A stretch of DNA of 64,000 nucleotides. Origin: an uncultured Sphingomonas sp. (lineage in GTDB: Bacteria > Pseudomonadota > Alphaproteobacteria > Sphingomonadales > Sphingomonadaceae). Location of the stretch: contig NZ_CAJYTI010000027.1 of the NCBI RefSeq assembly GCF_913777625.1, forward strand, positions 62,001 through 126,000. The letters run 5' to 3'. This document shows positions 34,742-43,724 of this stretch, piece after piece. The first letter of the stretch is position 1, and every line of letters begins with the position of its first letter. The position numbers and the translations under genes were made by a program. The notes under the pieces are model-generated. The model did no database searches. It was not told where the DNA came from and worked only from the letters and a program-made list of their open reading frames with translations.

Positions 34742-36172
34742 TTAGATCGGATAATGGCCGGGCTGGGTCTCGATCGTGATCCAGCGCAGCTCGGTGAAGG
34801 AATCGATGCCCGCCTTGCCGCCGAAGCGGCCGTGGCCGCTCGCCTTGACGCCGCCGAACGGCATCTGGGCCTCGTCATGCACGGTCGGGCCGTTGACATG
34901 GCAGATGCCCGACTGGATCCGCCGCGCGACCCGCAGGCCGCGCGCGGTGTCGCGGGTGAAGACCGCGGCGGACAGGCCGTATTCGCTGTCGTTCGCCAGC
35001 GCGATCGCCGCTTCCTCGTCGGCGGCGCGGAGGATGCCGACGACAGGGCCGAAGCTCTCCTCGCGGAACAGCCGCATCGCGGGCGTGACCCGGTCGATGA
35101 CATGGGCGGGCATCAGCACCCCGTCCGCCGGTCCGCCGGCGATCTGCACTGCGCCTGCCGCCACCGCATCGGCGACCAGCGACTGGACATGGCCGACGGT
35201 CTTGCGGTCCACCACCGCGCCGAGCGGCGCCGTGCCTTCCCGCGGATCGCCGACCGTCAGCGTCGCGACCTTCGCCGCGAACTTCTCGACGAACGCGTCG
35301 GCAATCGCATCGAGCACGATGATCCGCTCGGTCGACATGCAGATCTGGCCTTGGTTCATGAAGGCGCCGAACGCGGCGGCCTTCACCGCCTCGTCGAGAT
35401 CGGCGTCGTTGAGCACGATGAGCGGCGCCTTGCCGCCGAGTTCGAGCAGCACGGGCTTCAGATGCCCGGCGGCACGCTGGGCGATGATCTTGCCGACATG
35501 GGTGGAGCCGGTGAAGTTGATCCGGCGAATCTTCGGATGGTCGATCAGCGCGCCGACGATCTCGGCGGCATCTTCCGGCGCGTTGGTGACGATCGACACC
35601 GCGCCCTCCGGCAACCCGGCATCGGCAAAGGCCTCGGCGATCAGGCTATGGGTGCGCGGGCACTGCTCGCTGGCCTTGAGCACCACGGTGTTGCCGCAGG
35701 CGAGCGGCACCGCGACCGCGCGGACACCGAGGATGATCGGCGCGTTCCACGGCGCGATGCCAAGCAGCACGCCCACCGGCTCGCGCACCGCCATGGCGAT
35801 GCAGCCGGGCTTGTCCGACGGGATCACCTCGCCGCCGATCTGGGTGGTGAGCGCGGCGGCCTCACGCACCATGTTGGCGGCGAGCATCAGGTTGAAGCGG
35901 GCCCAGCCCTCGGTCGCGCCGATCTCGCCCATCATCGCGTCGACAAAGGCGGGAGCGCGGGCTTCGAGCGCATCGGCGGCGCGCATCAGGGCGGCGCGTC
36001 GGGCGGTGGGTCCGAGAATCGACCAGCTGGCAAAGGCGGTGGCGGCGCGTTCCACCGCAGCCTCCGCGTCGGCAATACCGGCGGCCGGGCTGGTGGATGC
36101 AACGGCCCCGGTAACGGGGTTCAGGCGATCGAACGTGGCGGTTTTCGCCGGTTGCTCGATGACGGTCGACAT
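34742..36172 (-). CDS. ligV: Vanillin/aromatic aldehyde dehydrogenase
   Basis: A 476-residue aldehyde dehydrogenase close to vanillin and salicylaldehyde dehydrogenases. Catalytic residues are Cys278 (GQICMSTER), Glu244 (LLELGGK) and Asn143 (PWNAP). The C-terminal ending ETQPGHYPI resembles vanillin dehydrogenases. It would oxidise vanillin or 4-hydroxybenzaldehyde, made by the hydratase/lyases, to the corresponding benzoate. The ATG at 36172 is preceded by AGGAGAGG; an upstream in-frame ATG (36202) falls inside the palindromic operator and is rejected. It is the first enzyme gene after the MarR regulator. Confidence 0.88.
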   Translation of the reverse strand: MSTVIEQPAKTATFDRLNPVTGAVASTSPAAGIADAEAAVERAATAFASWSILGPTARRAALMRAADALEARAPAFVDAMMGEIGATEGWARFNLMLAANMVREAAALTTQIGGEVIPSDKPGCIAMAVREPVGVLLGIAPWNAPIILGVRAVAVPLACGNTVVLKASEQCPRTHSLIAEAFADAGLPEGAVSIVTNAPEDAAEIVGALIDHPKIRRINFTGSTHVGKIIAQRAAGHLKPVLLELGGKAPLIVLNDADLDEAVKAAAFGAFMNQGQICMSTERIIVLDAIADAFVEKFAAKVATLTVGDPREGTAPLGAVVDRKTVGHVQSLVADAVAAGAVQIAGGPADGVLMPAHVIDRVTPAMRLFREESFGPVVGILRAADEEAAIALANDSEYGLSAAVFTRDTARGLRVARRIQSGICHVNGPTVHDEAQMPFGGVKASGHGRFGGKAGIDSFTELRWITIETQPGHYPI

Positions 36173-36190
36173 CGTGCCTCTCCTCTTATT

Positions 36191-36205
36191 GTTATGAGGC
36201 ATAAC
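36191..36205. promoter_or_regulatory. Palindromic operator candidate for MarR/FerC-like regulator
   Basis: GTTATG-AGG-CATAAC is a perfect 6-bp inverted repeat with a 3-base centre, in the 65-base gap between the MarR gene's stop and the vanillin-type dehydrogenase start. It is AT-rich against a GC-rich background, and its size fits a MarR dimer site. It would control the enzyme genes from an internal promoter, with the CoA thioester of a hydroxycinnamate as inducer by analogy with FerC. Confidence 0.6.
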
Positions 36206-36237
36206 TTAATCGGAGAGGGGCTGCAAGCGGGTTTCGA

Positions 36238-36690
36238 TCAGTCGGGCGCGGCGGCCTCCACGCGCTTCAGCAAGGCGATCAGCGTCTCCCGCTCGCCTGT
36301 CGAAAGCGCCGCCAACAGCCGGTCTTCATGACGGCGGATCCGCTCGAGGCCGTCGGCGACCACCGCCGACCCGGCATCGGTGAGGGCGAAGACAAAGGCC
36401 CGGCGATCCTCGGGCGAGACGGTGCGCACAATGTACCCCGCCTCGAGCAGCTCGTTGATCAGCGCCACCATATTGGCGCGCTGGATGCCGAGCGCCGCGC
36501 CGATCCGGCCCTGGTTGATGCCGGGGTTCGCGGCGATCACCGACAGCACGCCGAACAGCACCTGGCGAATGCCGGTGCCGGCCATCGCCGCGTTGAAGTC
36601 CGCCGCCATCAGCGCGGACGTGCGTCGCATATGGTAGCCGACGAAGCTGTCGAGTGCCCCCAACGGAATGGTGTCGTCGTCCGCGGCCAT
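36238..36690 (-). CDS. MarR family regulator (FerC-like)
   Basis: A 150-residue winged-helix MarR protein. Helix-turn-helix and wing: INQGRIGAALGIQRANMVALINELLEAG (split around residues 65-92), then VSPEDRRAFVFALTDAG, the beta-wing with the DRR signature. In SYK-6 the ferBA genes are repressed by the MarR protein FerC, released by hydroxycinnamoyl-CoA. Position at the head of the hydroxycinnamate genes, next to a palindrome, supports the same job here. The ATG is at 36690. Upstream 36691-36866 separates it divergently from the ABC transporter and shows no further gene. Confidence 0.88.
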   Translation of the reverse strand: MAADDDTIPLGALDSFVGYHMRRTSALMAADFNAAMAGTGIRQVLFGVLSVIAANPGINQGRIGAALGIQRANMVALINELLEAGYIVRTVSPEDRRAFVFALTDAGSAVVADGLERIRRHEDRLLAALSTGERETLIALLKRVEAAAPD

Positions 36691-36866
36691 GCTGTCTCCC
36701 TGTTCCGCTGCCTGCCTAGTCGCGGCGCCGGGGCGGCTTCAACCCCGCACCTGCGCGATGGCATGCGCGGCGGGTGACAAGTGTCACTGTGCGCGGCGCC
36801 GTGGCGGTTGCAGGATCGGTGACGACAGGCAGGGGGGAACACCGCTCGCCTGCCGGGAGAAACAGC

Positions 36867-37778
36867 ATGAACGACGATCTTGCGGCGGTGGCACGGCTAT
36901 CCGCTGTGTCCAAGCGGCTGGGCGGGCGCACGGTGCTCGACGGCCTCGATCTTTCCATCCGCGCGGGCGAAGTGACCGCGCTGCTCGGGCCCAACGGCGC
37001 GGGCAAGACGACCTCGGTCGCGCTGCTCACCGGCCGGCTGGCGCCCGATGCCGGGACGGCCAGCCTGTTCGGGCTCGATCCGCGCCGCCCGGCCGCGCGC
37101 CGCCGGCTGGGGGTGATGCTGCAAAGCGCCGGGCTGCCCGACGTGCTCACCATCCGCGAACTGGTGACGGTGCATGCCGGCTATTATCCCGATCCGCGTC
37201 CGATCGGCGAGACGCTGGCGCTGGCCAGCATCGCCGACCTTGCCGATCGTCGCTGCGGCCAGTTGTCGGGCGGACAGGCGCGCCGGGTGCAATATGCGCT
37301 GGCGATCTGCGGCCGCGCCGACCTGCTCGTCCTCGACGAGCCGACTGCCGCGATGGACCGCGGTTCGGCGCGGACCTTGTGGGGCACGGTGCGCGACCTG
37401 GCGGATGACGGCGCGGCGGTGCTGCTGACCAGCCACGACCTCGCCGAAGCCGATGCGCTGGCCGATCGCGTGCTGGTGATGGAGGCGGGCCGGATCGTCG
37501 CCGACGATACCCCGGCGGCGCTGCGCGCGCGGGCGGGCGGATCGGTGATCCGCTGCCGCTCCACGCTGCTGCCGGCCGCGGCCGCGTTGCTCCCGGCCGT
37601 CCGCGAGGCGGGCATGGAAGGGGCGGACCTGCGGATCGTCAGCGCCGATGCCGCGGTGACGGCGCGGGCGCTGCTCGACGCGGATACCAAGCTGGAAGGC
37701 CTGCGCATCGCCGATGCGACGCTGGAAGATGCCATCGCCACGCTGCTGGCCCCCACCGACGAAAGGATCGCCGCATGA
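36867..37778 (+). CDS. ABC transporter ATP-binding protein
   Basis: A 303-residue ABC ATPase of the drug/CcmA-type exporter group. Walker A GPNGAGKTT (about residues 43-51), signature LSGGQ, Walker B LLVLDEPTAAMD and switch His in LLTSHDLAEA are intact. The C-terminal ~80 residues are the extra region seen in these exporters. The ATG at 36867 follows GGGAGA. It overlaps the permease by four bases (ATGA) and heads a four-gene run ending in a two-component system, which probably responds to the exported compound or to membrane state. Confidence 0.92.
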   Translation: MNDDLAAVARLSAVSKRLGGRTVLDGLDLSIRAGEVTALLGPNGAGKTTSVALLTGRLAPDAGTASLFGLDPRRPAARRRLGVMLQSAGLPDVLTIRELVTVHAGYYPDPRPIGETLALASIADLADRRCGQLSGGQARRVQYALAICGRADLLVLDEPTAAMDRGSARTLWGTVRDLADDGAAVLLTSHDLAEADALADRVLVMEAGRIVADDTPAALRARAGGSVIRCRSTLLPAAAALLPAVREAGMEGADLRIVSADAAVTARALLDADTKLEGLRIADATLEDAIATLLAPTDERIAA

Positions 37779-38527
37779 CCGCGCTTGCCGCACCCACTGG
37801 CGTCTGGCGTCGCGAAGCCGTCACCGAAGTGAAGCGCAGCCTGCGCCTGCCGCAGTTCCTGCTGCCGACCGCGCTGACCCCCGCCGCCTTCTACGCGCTG
37901 TTCATCCTCGCGCTGCCGCATCCCGAGGTGCCCGGCTATGCCGTCTCGACGCTCGCCGGCTACGGCGTGTTCGCGGCGACCGGTCCGGCGCTGTTCGGCT
38001 TCGGCGCCGGCGTCGCGGTCGAGCGCGAGCAGGGGCTGATCGAGCTCAAGCGCGTCTCGCCGATGCCGGCGGGCGCCTATGTCGCGGCCAAGCTCGCGGC
38101 AGCGGTGACGATCACGGCGTTTGCGCTGTCGCTGATCTATGCGCTGGCGATCGTCGCCGGTGCCCGGATGTCGGCGGGAACCTGGGCGCTGCTGGCGCTG
38201 CTCCACCTGGCTTCTGCCATCCCCTTTGCCCTGATCGGCTTCGGCATGGGGATGCGGATGACTGCCAAGGGGGCGGTGGCGATCGCCAACGCGCTGTTCC
38301 TCGGCTTCTCGATCCTCGGCGGGCTGTGGGTGCCGAGCGCACTGCTGCCGGGCTGGATGCAGACGCTGGGCGGGTTCACCCCCTCCTATCATCTCGGTCA
38401 GATCGCCCGCGCGATCCTGGATCTGCCGGTGGCGGGGTCGCCCTGGACCCACGGCGCGGTGGTGTTGGCGATGACGGCGGCGGCCGCCGCCTGGGCCTGG
38501 ACCGGCTGGCGGCGCAGTCCGGCTTGA
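37775..38527 (+). CDS. ABC-2 type permease
   Basis: A 250-residue integral membrane protein with about six hydrophobic segments (around residues 28-48, 58-80, 105-127, 135-157, 165-190, 225-243) and the ABC-2 pattern GVAVEREQGLIELKRVSPMPAGAYVAAKL near residues 75-105. It forms the membrane channel for the ATPase encoded just upstream, with which it overlaps by four bases. The substrate is unknown; lipids, antibiotics and peptides are typical. Confidence 0.9.
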   Translation: MTALAAPTGVWRREAVTEVKRSLRLPQFLLPTALTPAAFYALFILALPHPEVPGYAVSTLAGYGVFAATGPALFGFGAGVAVEREQGLIELKRVSPMPAGAYVAAKLAAAVTITAFALSLIYALAIVAGARMSAGTWALLALLHLASAIPFALIGFGMGMRMTAKGAVAIANALFLGFSILGGLWVPSALLPGWMQTLGGFTPSYHLGQIARAILDLPVAGSPWTHGAVVLAMTAAAAAWAWTGWRRSPA

Positions 38528-38559
38528 CCGGGACCACGACAATCCGCGAGGCTGGCGCG

Positions 38560-39624
38560 ATGCAGACCGAGATCTCCTATCGCCGCCTGCGCGGCAATGG
38601 CTGGCCCTGGCTCGCCTATCTGATCTTCGTGCCCTTTCCCTGGCTCTGGGCCAAGCCCGACGCCACCACCGTCCTTGCGGCGGCGGTGGCGATCGGCGTC
38701 TTCCTGCCGCTCTATCTGTTCTCGACCCGGGTGCCGGATCGCGCACTGATTCCGATCGCAGCGGCGATGCTGGCGCTCGGCGTCGCGGTGGCGCCGCTGC
38801 CGCTCGGCTGGACGACCTTCTGTATCTATGCCGGGGTGACGGTCGCCCGGCTGCGCTCCCGCCGCCACGCGGGAATTGCGATTGGGGTGATCGCGGTGGC
38901 GACCGCGGGTACCGGCCTTGCCTGGCAACAGCCGATCCTGTGGTTCGCCCCGGGCGTGCTGTTCGTGGTGATGAGCGGCGTCGCCACCATGTCGAGCTTC
39001 GCCTTTTACGAGCGCACCCAGGCGCTGCTTGCCAGCCAGGAGGAAGTGCGCCGTCTCGCCGGTACCGCCGAGCGCGAGCGGATCACCCGCGACCTGCACG
39101 ACGTGGTCGGCCGTACGCTGACGCTGGTGGCGCTCAAGGCCGATCTCGCCGGGCGGCTGGTCGAGCGCGATCCCGACACGGCCAAGGCCGAGCTGGAGGC
39201 GATTGCGACCGCCGCCCGCTCGGGGCTGGCAGAAGTGCGCGCGGCACTCACCGGGCAGCTGGGCGGCTCGCTTGCCACCGAGGCCTCGGCTTCGCTGGCG
39301 GCGCTGCAAACGGCGGGGATCGAGCCGGTCGTCACGGGCGATCCCGCGGGGGTGCCCGCCGATGCCGGGGCGATCCTGGCGATGACGCTGCGCGAGGCGG
39401 TGACCAACGTGATCCGCCATGCCGGCGCCCGCCGCTGCACGATCGACTTTGAGGCGGGGCCAGGGAACGCCCGGCTGGTGGTCGAGGATGACGGCGTCGG
39501 CCTGTCGTTCCGCGAGGGCAATGGTCTGCGCGGCATGCGTCAGCGGCTGGCGGCGGCGGGGGGCAGGCTGGAGCTGCTGTCGCTCCAGCCCGGCACCAGG
39601 CTGGAAGCGAGCGTACCGGCATGA
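38560..39624 (+). CDS. DesK/NarL-type membrane histidine kinase
   Basis: A 354-residue sensor kinase with four to five transmembrane segments in residues 15-145 and a HisKA_3 dimerisation domain with phospho-accepting His180 (ERITRDLHDVVGRTL). The ATPase domain shows LREAVTNVIRHAG, VEDDGVGL and GNGLRGMRQRL. The architecture resembles DesK, which senses membrane fluidity. The ATG at 38560 is 33 bases past the permease stop; a TTG at 38524 overlapping that stop as TTGA is an alternative giving 12 more residues. It overlaps the regulator gene by four bases. Confidence 0.92.
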   Translation: MQTEISYRRLRGNGWPWLAYLIFVPFPWLWAKPDATTVLAAAVAIGVFLPLYLFSTRVPDRALIPIAAAMLALGVAVAPLPLGWTTFCIYAGVTVARLRSRRHAGIAIGVIAVATAGTGLAWQQPILWFAPGVLFVVMSGVATMSSFAFYERTQALLASQEEVRRLAGTAERERITRDLHDVVGRTLTLVALKADLAGRLVERDPDTAKAELEAIATAARSGLAEVRAALTGQLGGSLATEASASLAALQTAGIEPVVTGDPAGVPADAGAILAMTLREAVTNVIRHAGARRCTIDFEAGPGNARLVVEDDGVGLSFREGNGLRGMRQRLAAAGGRLELLSLQPGTRLEASVPA

Positions 39625-40226
39625 TCCGCATCGTCCTCGCCGAGGATCAGGCGCTGGTGCTCGGTGCGATCGCCGCGCTGCTCGCGCTGGAACCGGATTT
39701 CGCGATCGTCGGCCGCGCCGCCAATGGCGACGAGGCGCTGGCGCTCGTCCGGGAGCTGACGCCCGATATCCTGCTCACCGACATCGAGATGCCCGGCCGC
39801 ACTGGGCTCGACTGTGCGCAGATCCTGGCGGCGGACAAGGCGCGCACCGCGGTGGTGATCGTCACCACCTTTGCGCGGCCGGGCTATCTCGAGCGCGCCC
39901 GTGCCGCCGGGGTGCGCGGCTATCTGCTCAAGGACACGCCGGTCGACGAGCTGGTCGCGGCGATCCGCACCGTGGCGGCGGGTGGCCGGGTGATCCCCGC
40001 CGACCTCGCCGCGGCTGCCTGGGAAGCGGGCAGCGACCCGCTCACCGATCGCGAGCGCGACGCGCTGCGGCTGGCGGAGGAGGGGCTTTCGAACAAGGAC
40101 ATCGCCCGGCGCCTCGGCCTCTCGCCCGGCACGGTGCGCAACTATCTGTCCGAGGCGGCGGGCAAGCTGGGGGCGGTCAACCGGATCGAGGCCGGCCGTA
40201 CCGCCCGCGCCAATGGCTGGCTCTAG
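39621..40226 (+). CDS. NarL/FixJ family response regulator (DesR-like)
   Basis: A 201-residue regulator. The receiver domain has the acidic pair in LAEDQ, phospho-acceptor Asp54 (LLTDIEMPG) and Lys in YLLKDTP. The LuxR-type helix-turn-helix is LTDRERDALRLAEEG and SNKDIARRLGLSPGTVRNYL. Together with the kinase it likely controls the ABC exporter genes just upstream. Its stop codon shares bases with the stop of the convergent GH92 gene (CTAG at 40223-40226), leaving no intergenic space. Confidence 0.93.
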   Translation: MIRIVLAEDQALVLGAIAALLALEPDFAIVGRAANGDEALALVRELTPDILLTDIEMPGRTGLDCAQILAADKARTAVVIVTTFARPGYLERARAAGVRGYLLKDTPVDELVAAIRTVAAGGRVIPADLAAAAWEAGSDPLTDRERDALRLAEEGLSNKDIARRLGLSPGTVRNYLSEAAGKLGAVNRIEAGRTARANGWL

Positions 40227-42514
40227 CGGCGATAGCCGTCCGGCGGCGCGGTGAAGCGGGTCGCCCAGGCCGAGGGTGCCGGGCCCATCTGCAGCTCCAG
40301 CGTGCCGCCGGCCGCCAGTTCGGCATGGGCAATCCAGGCGCGGTCGATCGGTTTGCCGTTCAGCCGCGCGGCGGTGACATAGCGGTTCGTGTCCGATACG
40401 TCCTTCGCCACCACGGTGAAGCTGCGCCCGCCCTCCAGCGCGATCCGGCTGCGCGCGAAGATCGGCGACGCGATATAGTAATAAGGCTGGCCGGCATTGG
40501 GATAGAGCCCGATCGCGTTCCACACATACCAGCTCGACATCGCGCCGGCATCGTCATTGCCCGGCAGGCCGGTACGGCTGAGCTGATAGTGCTTCGCCAT
40601 CAGGTCGCGGACGATCGCGGCGGTGCGGTCCGGACGGCCGGCATGGATGTAGAGATAGGGCGCGAGGATATCGGGCTCGTTGCCCTGCGAATAATGGCCG
40701 TCGAACAGCCGGTCGAGCCAGGCGACGAAGCCGGCGCTGCCGCCAGTCTTCGCCATCAGCCCGGCGACGTCGTGCGGCACATAGGTGGAATATTGCAGTG
40801 CGTTCCCTTCGTAGAAGGGTGCTTCCCACCACGGTGTCGAGCGATCGGGATATTCATAGGTGCAGCTGTAATTCTCCAGCCAGCTGCCGTCGGGGTAGCG
40901 CGGGTGGATGCAGCCGAGCCGGTCGTCCCACAGGTTGCGCCAGTTGGCAGCGCGGGTGCGGTAGCGGGCGGCGTCCTCCTTCTTGCCGAGCTGGCTGGCG
41001 ACCGCGCCGATCGCGAAATCGTCATAGGCATATTCGAGCGTGCGCGAGGCCGAGCGGGTCTGGGTGACCGAGACATAGCCGAGCGCCTTGTAGTCTTCGA
41101 GCACGCGGCCCTGGAGGAACGGTGCGTCGCTCTCCACCTCGGCATTCTTGACCAGCGCCCGGTAGGCAAGCGCGGTGTCGAACCCGCCCAGCCCCTTCAC
41201 CACCGCGTCGGCGATCACCACGTCGCCGTTCGACCCCCCTTGCGTCATGCCGTTGCCGCCGGCGATGCGCGCATCGGGCATCCAGCCGGTGTGGGCATAG
41301 GTATCGATCAGCGAGCGGATCATCCCGCGCTGGCGCTCGGGCTGGATCAGGGTGAGCAGCGGATGGACGGTGCGGAACGTGTCCCACAGCGTGTAGAAAT
41401 CCTCGTAATGCGGCTCGGCCGACTGCCACCAGACATTCTCGCCGGTCAGGTCGTGCGGCATCGTGTGGGTGCGGTAGAGCGCGGTGGCGAAGATCCGCCG
41501 CTGTTCCTCGGTGCCGCCCTCGACCTGGATCTTGTCGAGCACCGCATTCCACTGGTTCCGCACCCGTGCGGCCGCCGCGTCGAAATCCCAGTCGGGCAGT
41601 TCGGCGGCGAGATTGGCGCGGGCCTTGTCGATGCCGAGGAACGATACCGCCAGTTTCATCCGCACCTGCCGGCCGGCTTTGGGATCGAAGGTGAAATAGG
41701 TGCCCAGCCGGTGGGCGAACTCCATGCGCGTGTCGTACTCGATCATCAGCGCCTGGCGGTCGGCGGGCGCCTTGGTCTGGGTACCGCCCTCGGCCTCGCC
41801 GACGCCGGGGAGCGTCTCCATCCTGCCCCGGCTGGCCTTCCACGCGCCGAAGGCCATCGCCGGGCGATCGAACTCGGCATAGAAATAGAGCTTGTAGGGC
41901 ACCGGGTTCCAGCCGCCCTCCACCTCGGTCCAGCCCGCCATGTGGCGCTCGTCGATCAGCTGGACATGCGCCTTGCGGGTGCGCTGGCCGCTGCCGCGCA
42001 TCGCGATCACCGAACTCGCATCGAGCACGACATGCGCAGGCGCCCCCTCGGGGAAGGTCAGGCGCTGGAAACCGGCGAGACGGGTGGCGGTCAGCTCGAC
42101 CTGGGTCGTGCGGCCTTCGCTGTTGCGCAGCCCGACGCGGTAGAGCCCCGGCGCGGCGCGTTCGTCGCTGCGGTCGAAGTGGAGATGCGCGACGCGCAGA
42201 TCGCCGCTGATCGGCGTGACCCGGAAATTGCCATATTTGGCCGAGCCGCCCGTGCCGCTGACATGGGTGTAGCTGAACCCCATGATCGGACTGTGCGAAT
42301 CATAGCCGTTGGTGTCGCCGTTGGTCGTGTCGGGGCTGAACGACACGAAGCCGAACGGCACGCCTGCGCCCGGCACGGTATTGCCGCCCGCGACCCCGCC
42401 GCCGTCGACCCCCACGAACGGATCGACCCGCGCCGCCGCATCCTGCGCCTGTTGCGACAAGGCGGGCGCGGCGAGGAGCGCGGTGGAGAGGAGCAGGGTA
42501 GCGAGCAGGCGCAT
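40223..42514 (-). CDS. GH92 family alpha-mannosidase
   Basis: A 763-residue exported glycoside hydrolase. Signal peptide MRLLATLLLSTALLAAPALS; an ATG 12 bases upstream at 42526 is a possible alternative. N-terminal beta-sandwich with VDPFVGVDGGGVAGGNTVPG and the GFSYTHVSGTGG segment; C-terminal (alpha/alpha)6 domain with EGNALQYSTYVPHD (catalytic glutamate region) and GNDDAGAMSSWYVWNAIG (catalytic aspartates). These are GH92 hallmarks for calcium-dependent exo-alpha-mannosidases that trim yeast mannan or N-glycans. The gene is isolated from other mannan genes here, so its natural substrate is uncertain. Confidence 0.92.
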   Translation of the reverse strand: MRLLATLLLSTALLAAPALSQQAQDAAARVDPFVGVDGGGVAGGNTVPGAGVPFGFVSFSPDTTNGDTNGYDSHSPIMGFSYTHVSGTGGSAKYGNFRVTPISGDLRVAHLHFDRSDERAAPGLYRVGLRNSEGRTTQVELTATRLAGFQRLTFPEGAPAHVVLDASSVIAMRGSGQRTRKAHVQLIDERHMAGWTEVEGGWNPVPYKLYFYAEFDRPAMAFGAWKASRGRMETLPGVGEAEGGTQTKAPADRQALMIEYDTRMEFAHRLGTYFTFDPKAGRQVRMKLAVSFLGIDKARANLAAELPDWDFDAAAARVRNQWNAVLDKIQVEGGTEEQRRIFATALYRTHTMPHDLTGENVWWQSAEPHYEDFYTLWDTFRTVHPLLTLIQPERQRGMIRSLIDTYAHTGWMPDARIAGGNGMTQGGSNGDVVIADAVVKGLGGFDTALAYRALVKNAEVESDAPFLQGRVLEDYKALGYVSVTQTRSASRTLEYAYDDFAIGAVASQLGKKEDAARYRTRAANWRNLWDDRLGCIHPRYPDGSWLENYSCTYEYPDRSTPWWEAPFYEGNALQYSTYVPHDVAGLMAKTGGSAGFVAWLDRLFDGHYSQGNEPDILAPYLYIHAGRPDRTAAIVRDLMAKHYQLSRTGLPGNDDAGAMSSWYVWNAIGLYPNAGQPYYYIASPIFARSRIALEGGRSFTVVAKDVSDTNRYVTAARLNGKPIDRAWIAHAELAAGGTLELQMGPAPSAWATRFTAPPDGYRR

Positions 42515-42668
42515 GGCTATGGTCATTCCTCGAAGGCAGCATCGATGGGGAGCGAAGCGGCGCTGATCGCGCGGCGATACGTGGATATGCCCCCTTTCGT
42601 GTCGCGGCCCCCCGGCCGCACGGTGCTGCGCTGATTTCAGGGATCGTCCCGCTTTGCAAGCGGCCGGC

Positions 42669-43640
42669 TCAGGCGGCGCGGCGTTGGAACTGTCTGCGAT
42701 AGAGATGGGGTGGGATGCCGACCTGCGACGCGAAATGCTGGCGCAGATTGGCGGCGCTGCCCAGGCCCGATGCCTGGGCGACGTCCTCGATCGGCAGCGT
42801 CGTCGTCTCGAGCAGCGTACGGGCGACGTCGACACGTTGGGCGATCAGCCAGGCGCCCGGCGTCTTGCCGGTCGCCTCCTGGAAGCGGCGGGCGAAGGTG
42901 CGGCGGCTCATCACCGCTGCATCGGCCATCGCGGCGATCGTCCAGGTGCGGGCGGGGTCGGCGCGGATGCGATCGAGCAATGCGGCGAGCTGGCTGCGGG
43001 GATGGACGGGAACCGGCCGTTCGATGAACTGCGCCTGCCCGCCGCTGCGATGCGCGGGCACCACCATCCGCCGCGCGACGCTGTTGGCGGCATCGGGCCC
43101 GTAATCCTGGCGGACGAGATGGAGCAGCAGATCGATGCCGGCGGCCGAACCGGCCGAGGTGAACAGCGTGCCGTCCTCCGCATAGAGGATATCGGCATCG
43201 ACGGTCACGGCGGGGAAGGCCGCCTGCAGTGCCTCGGCATAGCGCCAGTGCGTCGTCGCGCGGCGGCCGTCGAGCAGGCCCAGCGCCGCCAGCAGGAACA
43301 CGCCCGAGCAGATCGTCACCAGGCGTGCGCCGCGGGCATGGGCGGCAAGCAGCGCCCCGCGCAGTTCGGGGGAGGGGGCGGGATCCTGCGTTCGCCACCC
43401 CGGGACGACGATCGTGCCCGCCTCGGCCAGCGCCTCCAGCCCCGCCCCCACCTCGACGGCGAGGCCGGCATTGGTGGTCAACCGTCCGGGCCGCTCCGTG
43501 CAGACCTGAAAGCGATACCAGTCCGCGCCCATCTCCGGGCGGGGCAGCCCGAAGACTTCGGCGACGATTCCGAATTCGAAGGCACAAAGCCCGTCATAGG
43601 CGAGCGCGACGACGGCGCGGTTCGGGGGCGAACTTGGCAT
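42669..43640 (-). CDS. FtrA-like AraC regulator with DJ-1/PfpI-like domain
   Basis: A 323-residue regulator. Residues 1-190 form a glutaminase-like DJ-1/PfpI domain (AYDGLCAFEFGIVAEVFG; nucleophile-elbow cysteine in LVTICSGVFLLAALGLL). Residues 220-320 form a GATase1-type AraC DNA-binding domain (WTIAAMADAAVMSRRTFARR and PIEDVAQASGLGSAANLRQHF). This architecture is annotated as transcriptional regulator FtrA in many genomes, frequently diverging from a rhodanese gene as here (85 bases between starts). It most likely controls that gene. The effector is unknown. The start is the ATG at 43640. Confidence 0.88.
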   Translation of the reverse strand: MPSSPPNRAVVALAYDGLCAFEFGIVAEVFGLPRPEMGADWYRFQVCTERPGRLTTNAGLAVEVGAGLEALAEAGTIVVPGWRTQDPAPSPELRGALLAAHARGARLVTICSGVFLLAALGLLDGRRATTHWRYAEALQAAFPAVTVDADILYAEDGTLFTSAGSAAGIDLLLHLVRQDYGPDAANSVARRMVVPAHRSGGQAQFIERPVPVHPRSQLAALLDRIRADPARTWTIAAMADAAVMSRRTFARRFQEATGKTPGAWLIAQRVDVARTLLETTTLPIEDVAQASGLGSAANLRQHFASQVGIPPHLYRRQFQRRAA

Positions 43641-43724
43641 GATCCTTTCGATAGACGGCAATCCTGCCGCTCGCCAAGGGGCTGACCGCAAGCGCAGAAG
43701 CGAACCCGACAGGAGGTGTTCGCA

